A DNA stretch of 64,000 nucleotides from an uncultured Acetatifactor sp. (GCA_910586485.1 CAJUIA010000004.1:62001-126000); one strand, 5' to 3'; shown: positions 16,974-26,468, numbered from the stretch's first letter. A program made the numbers and translations. Notes: generated by a model not told the origin, from the letters alone.

Positions 16974-18924
16974 GCTGTCTTTCCGCAACGCCAGGCGGCA
17001 GGCGCGGGACTATGTGGTTTATTTTGTTACCATAAGTCTGGCAGCCGCTTTGCTGTACGCATATAACGGCCTGGTGTTTTCAAATGAAATCAGGACACTG
17101 GCAAGCAGCATGAATTCCCTTTCTTTGACGATTGTGCTGGCCAGCGTCGTGGTGGTATGTGTCTTTGGCTGGCTGGTAGCCTATGCTGTCAGATTTATGC
17201 TGCTTCGACGCAGCAGAGAGCTGGGAACTTATATTCTAATCGGGCTGGAGAACCGACAGGTGGCACGGATGTTTTTTATGGAAAATCTGATGGTGGGGGG
17301 CTGCGCACTGGTCATGGGCCTGGGGCTGGGCGGACTGCTTTATCAGGCGTTCAGAGCCATTATCTTTAACTTGTTCGGTCTGCCTTATCATTTTGCATTG
17401 GGATTTTCTTTGCCTGCGGTTATGCTGACGGCAGTTTATTTCAGTCTGATTTATTTGTATGCTCTCCGCAGAAACAGAAAGCGCATCCGAAGAATGAAAA
17501 TATATGACCTGATCTATTCCGACAAGCGTAATGAAGAAACTGTTATCCGGTCCGGAAGAAAGCGGCAATGGGTCTTTATGAGTTCCATCGTGCTGGGCGT
17601 CATCGGGGTCCTGCTGCTGATCAGCGGAGGGATTCTTTTTGGCTTGGCTGGAGCGGCCTGCATTATTCTGTTTTTGTTTGGTTTTTTCCTAAGCTTTGCT
17701 TCGGGGGTGCCTGCTTTTTTTGAACGGCGGCCTGTAAGAAAATACCAGGGGCAGAATCTGCTGATCTTTCGGACCCTGACTGCCAAGCTGGCCACCATGG
17801 GGATCGTTATGTCTGTTATTTCCATGATTTTCACCGCTACCATTATGGTTGAGGGGAGCGGTCTGGTTTTTAACGGATTGTTTCGCGGCAGGGCGGAGGA
17901 ACAGGCCTGTTTTGACCTTTATTTTGGAATAGAAGGGAAACAGAGAGAGCCTCAGGTTTATTTGGATTATATTAAAGAAAATATTTCGGTGGAGCAGTGT
18001 GCTTTGTATCAGGTTTATGTAAGCGGCAGTGCCGACGTTCAGGAATATGTCATCAGCCGCACTGCCTATTATGTTTACGACTATGATGAGCAGGATGCCG
18101 TTCTGCGCTGGAGCGATTATGCCGCCCTGCGGGCTATTGCAGGTTATCCGGCGGCAGAGCAGGAGCCGGGGCGGTATCTGATTCACTGCATGCCTTACCT
18201 GGAGGAACCCTTGCGGGACTATACTCGGTCCCTTAATCTGGGAGCTGTTTCATTGACGCCGGGAAGCGTTTATACGGAGCCTTTTTTTCAAGGCACCGGC
18301 GTTACTAATGGGCGGGGGTATATTCTGATTGTTCCGGATGAGGCGGTAGAAGGGCTGGAGGTCCATCATCTTGCTTATGCTGCCAAAACGTCGGAGCCGG
18401 TAAGCGCGGAGCAGTTTGAAGAGCTGACCGCTGCCGCCGTTGTGGATGAAGAGAGATTTCGATCAGATCCTACAAGCTATCTCTTTTTTACAACCAAGGC
18501 AAATGCGAATGCGGAGGCTGCTTCCCAGACGGCGATTACCGTGTTCCCGCTTTTCTTCCTGGCCCTGGCTTTAACCATGACCGCGGCCACCATTCTGACC
18601 CTGCAGCAGCTGAGCGAGTCGGAGCGTTACAAGCGGCAGTTTGAACTGCTGCGGAAGCTGGGGATGGACCGTTGGGAAATGGCAGGGGCTTTAAGAAAAC
18701 AGTTTGCCATTTATTATACGATGCCAGCCGTACCGGCGCTGTTGATCGGAGTCCCGTTTATCTTAAAGCTGGCCGGCACTCCGGAGCCGGGAGTGATGGT
18801 GGGAGCCTCAAGTCCGGGAGTTATCGTGTGCATCACGCTGGGAATCTTCTTCCTGATTTATGGAATTTATATCGTACTGGCTTACACCGGTTTAAAACGG
18901 AACGTGCTGCCTGCGGAGCAATGA
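16960..18924 (+). CDS. ABC transporter permease (BceB-like, FtsX domains)
   Basis: 654 residues in a BceB-type layout: about ten membrane helices, an FtsX-like four-helix core in the N-terminal half, and a large extracellular domain (about residues 310-515) between the seventh and eighth helices. That domain is where BceS-type kinases and peptide-lipid complexes are recognised. The final FtsX block contains ILTLQQLSESERYKRQFELL. GTG 16960 is preferred because GGGAGG at 16946-16951 sits eight bases upstream; ATG 16954 is too close to it. Substrate class is probably a bacitracin-, lantibiotic- or defensin-like peptide (family inference). Confidence 0.92.
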   Translation: MTLFELSFRNARRQARDYVVYFVTISLAAALLYAYNGLVFSNEIRTLASSMNSLSLTIVLASVVVVCVFGWLVAYAVRFMLLRRSRELGTYILIGLENRQVARMFFMENLMVGGCALVMGLGLGGLLYQAFRAIIFNLFGLPYHFALGFSLPAVMLTAVYFSLIYLYALRRNRKRIRRMKIYDLIYSDKRNEETVIRSGRKRQWVFMSSIVLGVIGVLLLISGGILFGLAGAACIILFLFGFFLSFASGVPAFFERRPVRKYQGQNLLIFRTLTAKLATMGIVMSVISMIFTATIMVEGSGLVFNGLFRGRAEEQACFDLYFGIEGKQREPQVYLDYIKENISVEQCALYQVYVSGSADVQEYVISRTAYYVYDYDEQDAVLRWSDYAALRAIAGYPAAEQEPGRYLIHCMPYLEEPLRDYTRSLNLGAVSLTPGSVYTEPFFQGTGVTNGRGYILIVPDEAVEGLEVHHLAYAAKTSEPVSAEQFEELTAAAVVDEERFRSDPTSYLFFTTKANANAEAASQTAITVFPLFFLALALTMTAATILTLQQLSESERYKRQFELLRKLGMDRWEMAGALRKQFAIYYTMPAVPALLIGVPFILKLAGTPEPGVMVGASSPGVIVCITLGIFFLIYGIYIVLAYTGLKRNVLPAEQ

Positions 18925-18972
18925 AATTTTAAAAAACTATAAATTTTTAGAGCATTTTTGCCGATTATATGG

Positions 18973-18978
18973 TATAAT
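18973..18978 (+). promoter_or_regulatory. Extended -10 promoter (TGGTATAAT)
   Basis: TATAAT at 18973-18978 preceded by TGG gives an extended -10; there is no good -35. The sequence downstream (RACCTTATTC) is shared with the promoter at 47069. It lies 83 bases before the FliD-like gene and is followed by TAACGAGCAA, a 10-mer also seen near 2162 and 58195. Confidence 0.55.
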
Positions 18979-19060
18979 GACCTTATTCATAGCAGTTAAC
19001 GAGCAAGCGCTTAGGAAACGGTAAAAAATAATTGCATACATATATACAGGGAGGTGCGAT

Positions 19061-20263
19061 ATGAGTATTAATATTCATGAGAAACAGGATGTTTCATATT
19101 TGTTCCCCAGTATCGGGAGCGGCGCTGCCGGCGTGGCGGGAAGCAGCTGGCTCAGCGATTATGCCGCGCTTAAGAACGGCAGCTATGGGAAGCTGATGAA
19201 GGCATACTACGCAGGTGACAAGGATTCCGGCACCACTACGGGAAGCAAAAGCAGCAGTGAAAAAAATATTCTCAAAAAGCTGGAAGAAGAGAAAAGAAAT
19301 CCGAAGGTTTCCAAAGAGGTGCAGAAGGCCAATTCCAATTTGACATCCGGGCTTTCCAGCCTGAAGGGCTCTCTTTCAACGTTACAGAACAGTGCAACCT
19401 ATACGGATACGGAAAATGGCAAAAGCGCCGCAGACAAGGTGGTATCTGCCGTGAAGTCCTTTGTGTCGGATTATAACAATGTGGTGAGTGCGTCAAAGGA
19501 TTCTACGCTGACCAGTAAAACGGCATATGTGGCAAATATGATGAGCAATACGTCGGCAAATTCCGGTAAGCTGGCAGAAATCGGCGTGAGATTGAATGCA
19601 AACGGTACGCTTGAGGTTGATGAAGCAAAGCTGAAGGCGACTGATCTCTCCAAAGTGCAGGAGCTGTTTTCCTCTGAGAATATAATGAGCTATGGCTCCA
19701 GGCTGGCATCCCGTGTCCAGTTTGCAGGAGCTTCCTCCAGCAAAAATACGACGACGGACAGCGTGGAGACAAGTAAGCCGGCGGTTACCGGCGCAGCCGG
19801 ACTGAAGGCAGACGGCAGGACCCTTGCATCCGATGAATTATATCAAAAGGTGAAGGATAAGGACGGCAATGAAAAGTATGAGGTAGACAAAATTTTTGCG
19901 GCGGCAAAAAGCTTTGTCAGCAATTATAACCGCATGTTTGATACTGCCGAATCCAGTACAAATTCCGGCGTTTTGGCAAATTTGTCCACGATCAGGGAAA
20001 AGACGGCAAAGAATGCGGATGTGCTGAAGCAGTTTGGAATTAATGTTGATGCCAAGGGCAATATGAAGATCGACGAGGATACGTTTAAAAAGGCGGATAT
20101 GTCCAAGGTACAGGAGTTCTTTAAGGATTATGGTTCTTCCATAGCAACTAATGCTTCACTTGTGGATTACTATATGAACACGCAGGCGGGCGCAGGCAGC
20201 GGTTACACGGCGGCTGGTGCATATAATGTGCAGGGCGGCTCCGGCTTTAACGGGATCATGTAA
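19061..20263 (+). CDS. FliD-like tandem-repeat protein of unknown function
   Basis: 400 residues, low in Cys and aromatics and rich in Ser, Thr, Asn, Ala and Lys, with no signal peptide or membrane helix. Two related units resemble the C-terminal domain of flagellar cap protein FliD. Unit 1 (about 125-225) has AVKSFVSDYN, then GVRLNANGTLEVDEAKLKA and DLSKVQELF. Unit 2 (about 275-370) has AAKSFVSNYNRMFD, then GINVDAKGNMKIDEDTFKK and DMSKVQEFF. No flagellar gene is nearby, and such free-standing proteins occur in non-motile Lachnospiraceae (family knowledge, moderate). The ATG at 19061 has GGGAGGTG upstream. It could be a surface or cytoplasmic filament protein; export is not evident. Confidence 0.8.
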   Translation: MSINIHEKQDVSYLFPSIGSGAAGVAGSSWLSDYAALKNGSYGKLMKAYYAGDKDSGTTTGSKSSSEKNILKKLEEEKRNPKVSKEVQKANSNLTSGLSSLKGSLSTLQNSATYTDTENGKSAADKVVSAVKSFVSDYNNVVSASKDSTLTSKTAYVANMMSNTSANSGKLAEIGVRLNANGTLEVDEAKLKATDLSKVQELFSSENIMSYGSRLASRVQFAGASSSKNTTTDSVETSKPAVTGAAGLKADGRTLASDELYQKVKDKDGNEKYEVDKIFAAAKSFVSNYNRMFDTAESSTNSGVLANLSTIREKTAKNADVLKQFGINVDAKGNMKIDEDTFKKADMSKVQEFFKDYGSSIATNASLVDYYMNTQAGAGSGYTAAGAYNVQGGSGFNGIM

Positions 20264-20308
20264 AACAATTAGTTGTAAAACAATCATGTAAAAATTTAAA
20301 AATAATTA

Positions 20309-20337
20309 TTGACTTCTGCGAATAAATCGTGTAAAAT
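20309..20337 (+). promoter_or_regulatory. tRNA-Leu promoter
   Basis: TTGACT at 20309-20314, a 17-base spacer and TAAAAT at 20332-20337, with the tRNA 5' end 12 bases beyond the -10 box. Confidence 0.8.
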
Positions 20338-20348
20338 ACAATTTGTTC

Positions 20349-20432
20349 GCAGGAATGGCGGAATTGGCAGACGCGCACGGTTCAGGTCCGTGTGGTAGCA
20401 ATACCATGAGAGTTCAAGTCTCTTTTCCTGCA
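20349..20432 (+). tRNA. tRNA-Leu (CAG)
   Basis: An 84-base class II tRNA. The acceptor is GCAGGAA/TTCCTGC, the anticodon stem CACGG/CCGTG with loop TTCAGGT (anticodon CAG), the long variable arm TGGTAGCAATACCA, and the T arm AGAG TTCAAGT CTCT. Discriminator A; CCA not encoded. Confidence 0.97.
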
Positions 20433-20438
20433 TAATGA

Positions 20439-20471
20439 GAGTGTTAAGTATAAGACTTAGCACTCTTTTTT
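20439..20471 (+). terminator. Rho-independent terminator of tRNA-Leu
   Basis: GAGTGTTAAG pairs with CTTAGCACTC (one G-U) around a seven-base loop and is followed by TTTTTT, six bases after the tRNA. Confidence 0.9.
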
Positions 20472-20509
20472 GCTAGTGTACGTTCAAAATCTGAAAGGTT
20501 AAAGGCTCT

Positions 20510-21823
20510 ATGGGAAAAAAGGAGATCAAAGAGAAGAACGGGCGGCGGGATTGGTATAAGCTGGATTTGTCTGCCATTGTATATCCTACCCTGCAGCGAC
20601 GGGACTTTTCCTCGGTGTATCGGCTGTCGGTGGTCTTGAAAGAGGAAATACAGCCGGAGGTACTGCAGAAAGCGCTGGACATGACGCTGCCCAGGTTTCC
20701 CACTTATAAGGCAGCTATTCGGAAAGGACTGTTTTGGCGGTATCTGGAGCCAAACGACCGTCCGGGACCGTTTGTGCAGGAGGATGTAAAGAATCCCTGC
20801 CAGCCCATGTATTTTAAAGCAAGCAATCGTTATTTAATCAGAGTATACTATTTTCGAAACCGAATTGCTTTAGAGGCTCATCACAGTCTGGGTGACGGAA
20901 CGGGAGGCATGTGTGTGCTGCAGACGCTGACGGCTGTCTATCTGCGGCTGCTGGGACATAATGAAATCGGAAACGGAGGATTTGTCCTGGATATTGACGG
21001 AGTACCGGGCGAAGACGAGCTGGAGGATGCTTATATGAAGTATGCCAACGCCAAGGTCTGTCCTCCCAGGCTTCAGGAAAAGGCATACAGAATCAGGGGA
21101 ACGGCGGAGCCTTTTTACACATTGAACATTATTGACGGCATCATGTCGGTTTCAGAGGTCATGGCGGTTGCAAAGAAGTATCACGCTACGATTACGGAAT
21201 ACCTGAATGCTGTCCTGCTGCAGGCACTTTTGACAAAGCAGCTGAAGGAGAACCGTATCCGTCTGCGTCCGGTGAAGATTGCCATGCCTGTGAATCTGCG
21301 CAGGTTTTTTCCTTCAAACACGCTGCGTAATTTCATAACCATGATTTATCCGGGAATAGATCCCAGACTGGGCGAATATACCTTTGAGGATATTGTGGAG
21401 CAGGTACACAATTACATGCGTTATTATATTAACGAAAAGCTTTTACGGGGAGACATTACAACCAATGCGGCTACCCAGCGCAATCCGCTGATCAGGGTAG
21501 TACCCCTGTTTTTAAAGGATCTGGTAGTGAAAACCTTTTACACGAAGGTACAGGACAGAAACTCATCCGCAGGCTTGACAAATATGGGGGCCATGAAGGT
21601 GCCGGAGGGGATGAAGCCGTATATTGACCGTTTTGATATTTATATGGGGCAGCCCTTTTCCAGAAGAACAAACTGTGCCATTATCAGTTATGGGGATGTA
21701 TTGACCGTAAACTTTGCCAGCAGTATTATTGAAGCGGATGTGGAGCGGTACTTTTTCCGCAGGCTGGTGCAGGACGGAATTCATGTGAAGATCGAGAGTA
21801 ATCGGGAAAGGGTGGAGGATTAG
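20510..21823 (+). CDS. CAT/condensation-fold acyltransferase-like protein
   Basis: 437 residues. The motif HHSLGDGTGGM near 123 matches the HHxxxDG active site of chloramphenicol acetyltransferase-fold enzymes (NRPS condensation domains, alcohol acetyltransferases, WS/DGAT). The two-lobe architecture and size fit a single condensation-like domain with no adenylation or carrier domain. It has no signal peptide. Weak AAAGG ribosome site before ATG 20510. The next two genes (zinc-ribbon membrane protein, esterase) follow in the same direction with a one-base gap and then 58 bases, so the three are probably a unit acting on an acyl ester or lipid (inference). Confidence 0.8.
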   Translation: MGKKEIKEKNGRRDWYKLDLSAIVYPTLQRRDFSSVYRLSVVLKEEIQPEVLQKALDMTLPRFPTYKAAIRKGLFWRYLEPNDRPGPFVQEDVKNPCQPMYFKASNRYLIRVYYFRNRIALEAHHSLGDGTGGMCVLQTLTAVYLRLLGHNEIGNGGFVLDIDGVPGEDELEDAYMKYANAKVCPPRLQEKAYRIRGTAEPFYTLNIIDGIMSVSEVMAVAKKYHATITEYLNAVLLQALLTKQLKENRIRLRPVKIAMPVNLRRFFPSNTLRNFITMIYPGIDPRLGEYTFEDIVEQVHNYMRYYINEKLLRGDITTNAATQRNPLIRVVPLFLKDLVVKTFYTKVQDRNSSAGLTNMGAMKVPEGMKPYIDRFDIYMGQPFSRRTNCAIISYGDVLTVNFASSIIEADVERYFFRRLVQDGIHVKIESNRERVED

Positions 21824-21824
21824 A

Positions 21825-22532
21825 ATGTCATATTGTGTAAATTGCGGCGTGGAGCTGGATGCTTCCGCCAGGGAATGCCCTTTGTGCAATACGCCGGTGA
21901 TTAACCCCAAAGAGCTGGAGAAGATGGCTATGGCGCAGCGTCCGTTTCCCACGGAGCAGGGACAGGTGGAGACCGTAAAAAGAAAGGACTTAGGGCTCCT
22001 GGTATCCATGGTGGTGCTTGCCACAGCCGTGACTTGCGGTATTCTGAATGCGCTGACCTTTCAGGAATCGCTCTGGTCCCTGGCAGTGATCGGAGCCTGC
22101 ATTATTTTGTGGGTGATTATGATTCCTGCGGTTATCTATACCAAGCAGCCGGTGTATGTATCATTACTGTATGACGGCGGCGCGGTGGCGCTGTATTTGT
22201 TTATGCTTTCCTATCTCACGGGGACCAGGGACTGGCTATGGGGACTGGGGATACCGATAACGGCTTTGGTTACGGTGCTGGCGGAGATTTTTACCTTTTG
22301 CGTCCGCAGGCTGCCCAGATCTTTTTTGACGGTTTCATTGTATTTGTTTACAGCAGTGGGTCTGCTTTGCATGGGGCTGGAGATTCTCATTGACAGATAT
22401 GTGGGAGGAAATATCGCTCTAAGCTGGTCTGCGGTAGTGCTGACGGTGTGCGGTATCCTGGACATTGCAGTTATTACCATGCTGTCCCGCAGGAGACTGC
22501 GCAACGCGGTGCGCAGAAGACTGCACTTTTGA
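21825..22532 (+). CDS. DUF6320-type membrane protein with N-terminal zinc ribbon
   Basis: 235 residues. The N-terminus is a zinc ribbon (CVNCG ... CPLCN, residues about 4-22), followed by a linker and six predicted membrane helices from about residue 50 to 225, then a basic tail SRRRLRNAVRRRLHF. This matches what I know as the DUF6320 family of Lachnospiraceae, of unknown function. ATG 21825 starts one base after the upstream stop codon, so it is almost certainly translationally coupled to the acyltransferase-like gene. Confidence 0.78.
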   Translation: MSYCVNCGVELDASARECPLCNTPVINPKELEKMAMAQRPFPTEQGQVETVKRKDLGLLVSMVVLATAVTCGILNALTFQESLWSLAVIGACIILWVIMIPAVIYTKQPVYVSLLYDGGAVALYLFMLSYLTGTRDWLWGLGIPITALVTVLAEIFTFCVRRLPRSFLTVSLYLFTAVGLLCMGLEILIDRYVGGNIALSWSAVVLTVCGILDIAVITMLSRRRLRNAVRRRLHF

Positions 22533-22590
22533 GCAAGAGGCAAAAAATGAAGCGACGCGAAGCACTTAAAAAACAGGAGTATAGAAAGAC

Positions 22591-23490
22591 ATGCAGAATA
22601 GTACAAGCAGACGAAACCAAAATCTAATGCACTTAATTAAGCGGGCCCACGGATTGGTGGAGCATCCTGATCTGGAGAAACACAGGCAGTCTCAGGACGC
22701 CATCGGCTCCCTTCTGGGCAATTCGAAGACCGTCAGCTACCGCGAGGTGGAGATAGAGGGGATTTACGGAGAATGGGTGGGCGTGAACAGGGCGCATATG
22801 AAGAAATATGTGGTGCTGCACTGTCACGGGGGAGGATATTCCACAGGCAGCTGCCTTTATGCCAGGACATTGACCTCCAAGCTGGCAGAGTCAACCTCCA
22901 TGGACGTACTCTGTTTTGATTACAGACTGGCGCCGGAGAATCCTTATCCGGCAGCCATTGAGGATGCAATGAAGGCCTGGAACTATCTGATGCTGTTAGG
23001 ATACGGGGCAAGGGACGTAATATTAACGGGAGATTCCGCCGGGGGCAATCTGGCGCTGGCGCTGTCCCTGAAGCTGAAAGAGCAGAGAAGGCTGCTTCCC
23101 AGAGGCTTGGTGCTGATGTCTCCCTGGACGGACCTGACTTCTTCAGGAGAGTCCTTTGAGAGCAAGAGTGCTCTTGATCCTGTACTGAACAGGCCCTATA
23201 TTGACAGGATGGTGTCTGCATACGCTGCGGAGCAGGATTTGAAGAATCCCATGGTATCGCCGTTGTTTGGCAATTTTGAAGGGTTTCCGCCAACCTATAT
23301 ACAGGTGGGGGAAAATGAAATTTTACTCAGCGATGCGGTGCGGCTTCATCAGGTATTCGTGGACGCGAATGTTCCGGTAAAGATGGATATTTATCCCGGT
23401 ATGTGGCATGTGTTTCAAATGTCTCCCGTAAAGGCGGCCAGGGAAGCCATGAATAAAAATGCAGAATTTATTTATGATATTTGCCGATAA
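22591..23490 (+). CDS. Alpha/beta hydrolase (hormone-sensitive-lipase-type esterase)
   Basis: 299 residues of the HSL/GDSAG esterase family. The oxyanion motif HGGGYSTG is near 78, nucleophile Ser in GDSAGGNLAL near 148 and catalytic His in GMWHVF near 271; an Asp sits near 240 between them. No signal peptide, so it is cytosolic. The ribosome site AGGAG lies 12-13 bases before ATG 22591. Third gene of the condensation/DUF6320/hydrolase set; it may hydrolyse or transfer the ester made by the first gene's product (inference). Confidence 0.88.
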   Translation: MQNSTSRRNQNLMHLIKRAHGLVEHPDLEKHRQSQDAIGSLLGNSKTVSYREVEIEGIYGEWVGVNRAHMKKYVVLHCHGGGYSTGSCLYARTLTSKLAESTSMDVLCFDYRLAPENPYPAAIEDAMKAWNYLMLLGYGARDVILTGDSAGGNLALALSLKLKEQRRLLPRGLVLMSPWTDLTSSGESFESKSALDPVLNRPYIDRMVSAYAAEQDLKNPMVSPLFGNFEGFPPTYIQVGENEILLSDAVRLHQVFVDANVPVKMDIYPGMWHVFQMSPVKAAREAMNKNAEFIYDICR

Positions 23491-23621
23491 CGGACCCTCT
23501 TCGCAGGCCGGAAATGTCGTGTTAAAAAATTTTTATGAAAAGAATAAAAGGAATTTGGAGTTTTATGCAGAATATATAGGGTAAAGGGATGAAGATTCTT
23601 TAAGGTCAGAAGGGAGGCTGT

Positions 23622-24626
23622 ATGACGATCAGAGAAAGCCTGGAGCTGCGAGAAAAGGAGTACTTAAGTCCTTATGCTTCCCTGAGCATGGAGACAAAAG
23701 GAAGGCAGAAGCAGGAGGTGGAATGTGATATACGTCCGGCCTTTCAGCGTGACCGGGATAAGATCCTGCATTGTAAGGCATTCCGCAGACTAAAGGATAA
23801 AACGCAGGTGTTTCTGTCGCCGGAGGGCGATCATTATCGTACCCGATTGACTCACACGCTGGAGGTGTCACAGAATGCCAGAACAATCGCAAAGGCCTTG
23901 AAGCTGAACGAGGACCTGGTGGAGGCAATCGCCTTGGGGCATGATCTGGGGCATACTCCTTTCGGCCATGCAGGAGAGCGGGCGTTAAACAGAGTCTGTC
24001 CTCTTGGTTTTGAACACAGCGCCCAAAGCGTCCGTACCGTGGACAGGCTGGAGCGGGGGGGCCAGGGATTGAATCTGACTTTTGAGGTCAGAGACGGTAT
24101 TTTGAATCATCAGACCATCGGCAAGCCGCATACCTTAGAGGGTAAGGTGGTCAGACTGTCCGACAAGATTTCCTATATCCATCACGATATGGATGATGCC
24201 GTGCGGGCAGGTATTTTGAAAGAATCGGATGTGCCGCGGGAAATCCGCGATGTCATCGGGTCTACGCCCAGCGAGCGGCTGGATCATTTTGTTCATGATA
24301 TTGTGACCAACAGCATGGGAAAAAATGAAATCCGCATGTCCGGGGCCATAGAGGAAGCCATGAAGAAAATGCGGCAGTTCATGTTTGAAAATGTTTACCA
24401 GAATCCAATCGCAAAGAGTGAGGAAGGCAAGGCGGAGGCGCTGACGGAGACGTTGTATCAGCATTTCCTGAAGCATATCGACGATATGCCGGAGGAATTT
24501 TTGCTGCTGATCTCCGAGGGGGAACCCAGAGAGCAGGTGGTCTGTGACTATGTGGCGGCGATGACGGACCGCTTTGCCATTTCTCTTTACGAAAACATAT
24601 ACATACCGAAATCCTGGATTTTGTGA
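23622..24626 (+). CDS. dgt: dGTP triphosphohydrolase (HD superfamily)
   Basis: 334 residues, the short class of deoxyguanosine triphosphohydrolases. The HD metal site is visible as RLTHTLEVSQNA near 66 and ALGHDLGHTPFGHAGE near 105. A conserved KISYIHHDMDDA block is near 180. It hydrolyses dNTPs to deoxynucleoside plus triphosphate. ATG 23622 follows GGGAGG. It lies 14 bp upstream of dnaG, the usual order in Clostridia, which suggests coordinated control of dNTP pools and replication. Confidence 0.93.
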   Translation: MTIRESLELREKEYLSPYASLSMETKGRQKQEVECDIRPAFQRDRDKILHCKAFRRLKDKTQVFLSPEGDHYRTRLTHTLEVSQNARTIAKALKLNEDLVEAIALGHDLGHTPFGHAGERALNRVCPLGFEHSAQSVRTVDRLERGGQGLNLTFEVRDGILNHQTIGKPHTLEGKVVRLSDKISYIHHDMDDAVRAGILKESDVPREIRDVIGSTPSERLDHFVHDIVTNSMGKNEIRMSGAIEEAMKKMRQFMFENVYQNPIAKSEEGKAEALTETLYQHFLKHIDDMPEEFLLLISEGEPREQVVCDYVAAMTDRFAISLYENIYIPKSWIL

Positions 24627-24640
24627 AGTAGGGAGGTTAA

Positions 24641-26413
24641 ATGTTCTACCCTGAAGAACTGGTGGAAGAAGTCAGATCAAAAAACGACATAGTGGATGTA
24701 GTATCAGGATATGTGAGACTGCAGAAGAAGGGCAGCAATTATTGGGCATGCTGTCCCTTCCATGGGGAGAAAACGCCATCCTTTTCCGTTTCGGGAAGCA
24801 AACAGATGTATCATTGCTTCGGCTGCGGTGTCAGCGGTAATGTTTATACTTTTGTCATGCAGTATGAAAACTATTCCTTCCCGGAGGCGGTAAAGCTTTT
24901 GGCGGATCGGGCGGGGGTGAAGCTGCCGGAGCTGGAATATACAGAAGAGCAGAAGGCAAGGGCCGGCAGGCGGGCCAGGCTTCTTGAAGTAAACAAGGAA
25001 GCGGCAAAGTTTTTTTATTATCAGCTCCGCTCTCCCCACGGGGAGGCAGGCAGCAGGTATCTGCAGGCCAGGGAGCTTACCGGGGAGACCATACACCGCT
25101 TCGGCCTGGGGTACGCAGGCAAGAACGGCGCTGAGCTGGTACAGTACCTTCGAAGCAGGGGCTTTGAGGACGAGCTGATCAAAGAGGCAGGACTGGCTAA
25201 TTATTCCGAGCGTCATGGGCTGGTGAGTCAGTTCTGGAACAGGGTCATGTATCCCATCCAGGACGTAAATCACCGGGTGATTGGCTTCGGCGGCCGGGTC
25301 ATGGGGGAGGGAGAGCCCAAATATCTGAATTCCCCGGAAACTCCGATTTTTGATAAGAGGCGGAATTTGTACGGATTAAATTTTGCAAGGACGGCCCGCA
25401 GCGGTAATATCATTATCTGTGAGGGGTATATGGACGTCATATCCATGCACCAGGCGGGCTTTACCCAGGCGGTGGCTTCTCTGGGAACGGCCTTTACACC
25501 GGAGCAGGCCAATCTGCTGCGCCGGTATACGGAGCTGGTCCTGCTGGCCTATGACAGTGATGATGCCGGCGTTAAGGCGGCGCTGCGCGGTATCGGAATC
25601 CTGCGGGATGCAGGATTGACTGCAAAGGTCATTAATATGCGGCCTTATAAGGATCCTGATGAATTTATGAAGGCTCTGGGGATGGAAGCCTTTCAGGAGC
25701 GTCTGGATCAGGCAGAAAACAGCTTCTTTTTTGAAATCAGGATACTGCAGGAGCAGTATGATATGGCAGATCCGGAATCAAAGACCAGATTTCACCGGGA
25801 AATTGCAAAAAAGCTGTGCGAATTCAGTGAAGATGTGGAAAGAGATAATTATCTTCAGGCCATAGCCGAAAAATATTTTATCGGTATTGACAATCTGCGG
25901 AAGCTGGTAGCGTCTTATGCGGCGCAGACAGGGCTGGCAAAGCCCATCGAGCGCCCAAGGAGCGGAGTGCAGACAAAGGCCGGCCCGGAGGAAAGCGCCA
26001 GAAAGGCCCAGAGGCTTTTGCTGACCTGGATTACGGACGAGCCTGCGGTTTTCGAGAAGGTCAGAAAGTACCTGTCGGCAGAGGATTTTACGGAAGAGCT
26101 GTACCGTAAGGTGGCTAAGAGATTGTTTACGGATATGGATGGAGGAAGCTTCAATCCGGCAGGAATTATCAGTACCTTTGAGGATGAGGAAGAGCAGCAG
26201 GCGGCCGCGGAGCTTTTCAATACCAGCCTGCCGCAGCTGGGAACACGGCAGGAGCGGGAAAAAGCCTTTCATGATATTCTCTTTTCCGTAAAAAAGAACA
26301 GTTATGAATATTTTTCCGCAAAACTGGGAAGTGATGTAAATGCGCTGAATCAGGTGATAGCAGGCAAGAAAGCCCTGGAGGAACTGGCGAAAACGCATAT
26401 TTCCCTGGATTAG
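24641..26413 (+). CDS. dnaG: DNA primase
   Basis: 590 residues. The CHC2 zinc domain is complete (CPFH ... HCFGCG, residues about 39-63). The TOPRIM domain has IICEGYMD near 260 and LLAYDSDDAGVKA near 306. A C-terminal helical region (about 445-585) corresponds to the DnaB-binding domain. ATG 24641 follows TAGGGAGG. It synthesises RNA primers at the replication fork. It is four bases from the next open frame and part of dgt-dnaG-rpoD-trmK. Confidence 0.96.
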   Translation: MFYPEELVEEVRSKNDIVDVVSGYVRLQKKGSNYWACCPFHGEKTPSFSVSGSKQMYHCFGCGVSGNVYTFVMQYENYSFPEAVKLLADRAGVKLPELEYTEEQKARAGRRARLLEVNKEAAKFFYYQLRSPHGEAGSRYLQARELTGETIHRFGLGYAGKNGAELVQYLRSRGFEDELIKEAGLANYSERHGLVSQFWNRVMYPIQDVNHRVIGFGGRVMGEGEPKYLNSPETPIFDKRRNLYGLNFARTARSGNIIICEGYMDVISMHQAGFTQAVASLGTAFTPEQANLLRRYTELVLLAYDSDDAGVKAALRGIGILRDAGLTAKVINMRPYKDPDEFMKALGMEAFQERLDQAENSFFFEIRILQEQYDMADPESKTRFHREIAKKLCEFSEDVERDNYLQAIAEKYFIGIDNLRKLVASYAAQTGLAKPIERPRSGVQTKAGPEESARKAQRLLLTWITDEPAVFEKVRKYLSAEDFTEELYRKVAKRLFTDMDGGSFNPAGIISTFEDEEEQQAAAELFNTSLPQLGTRQEREKAFHDILFSVKKNSYEYFSAKLGSDVNALNQVIAGKKALEELAKTHISLD

Positions 26414-26468
26414 GGCAATGATTAAGTATAAGGGAGCAGGTATCCCAAGGAAGGATGGAATTATTACG

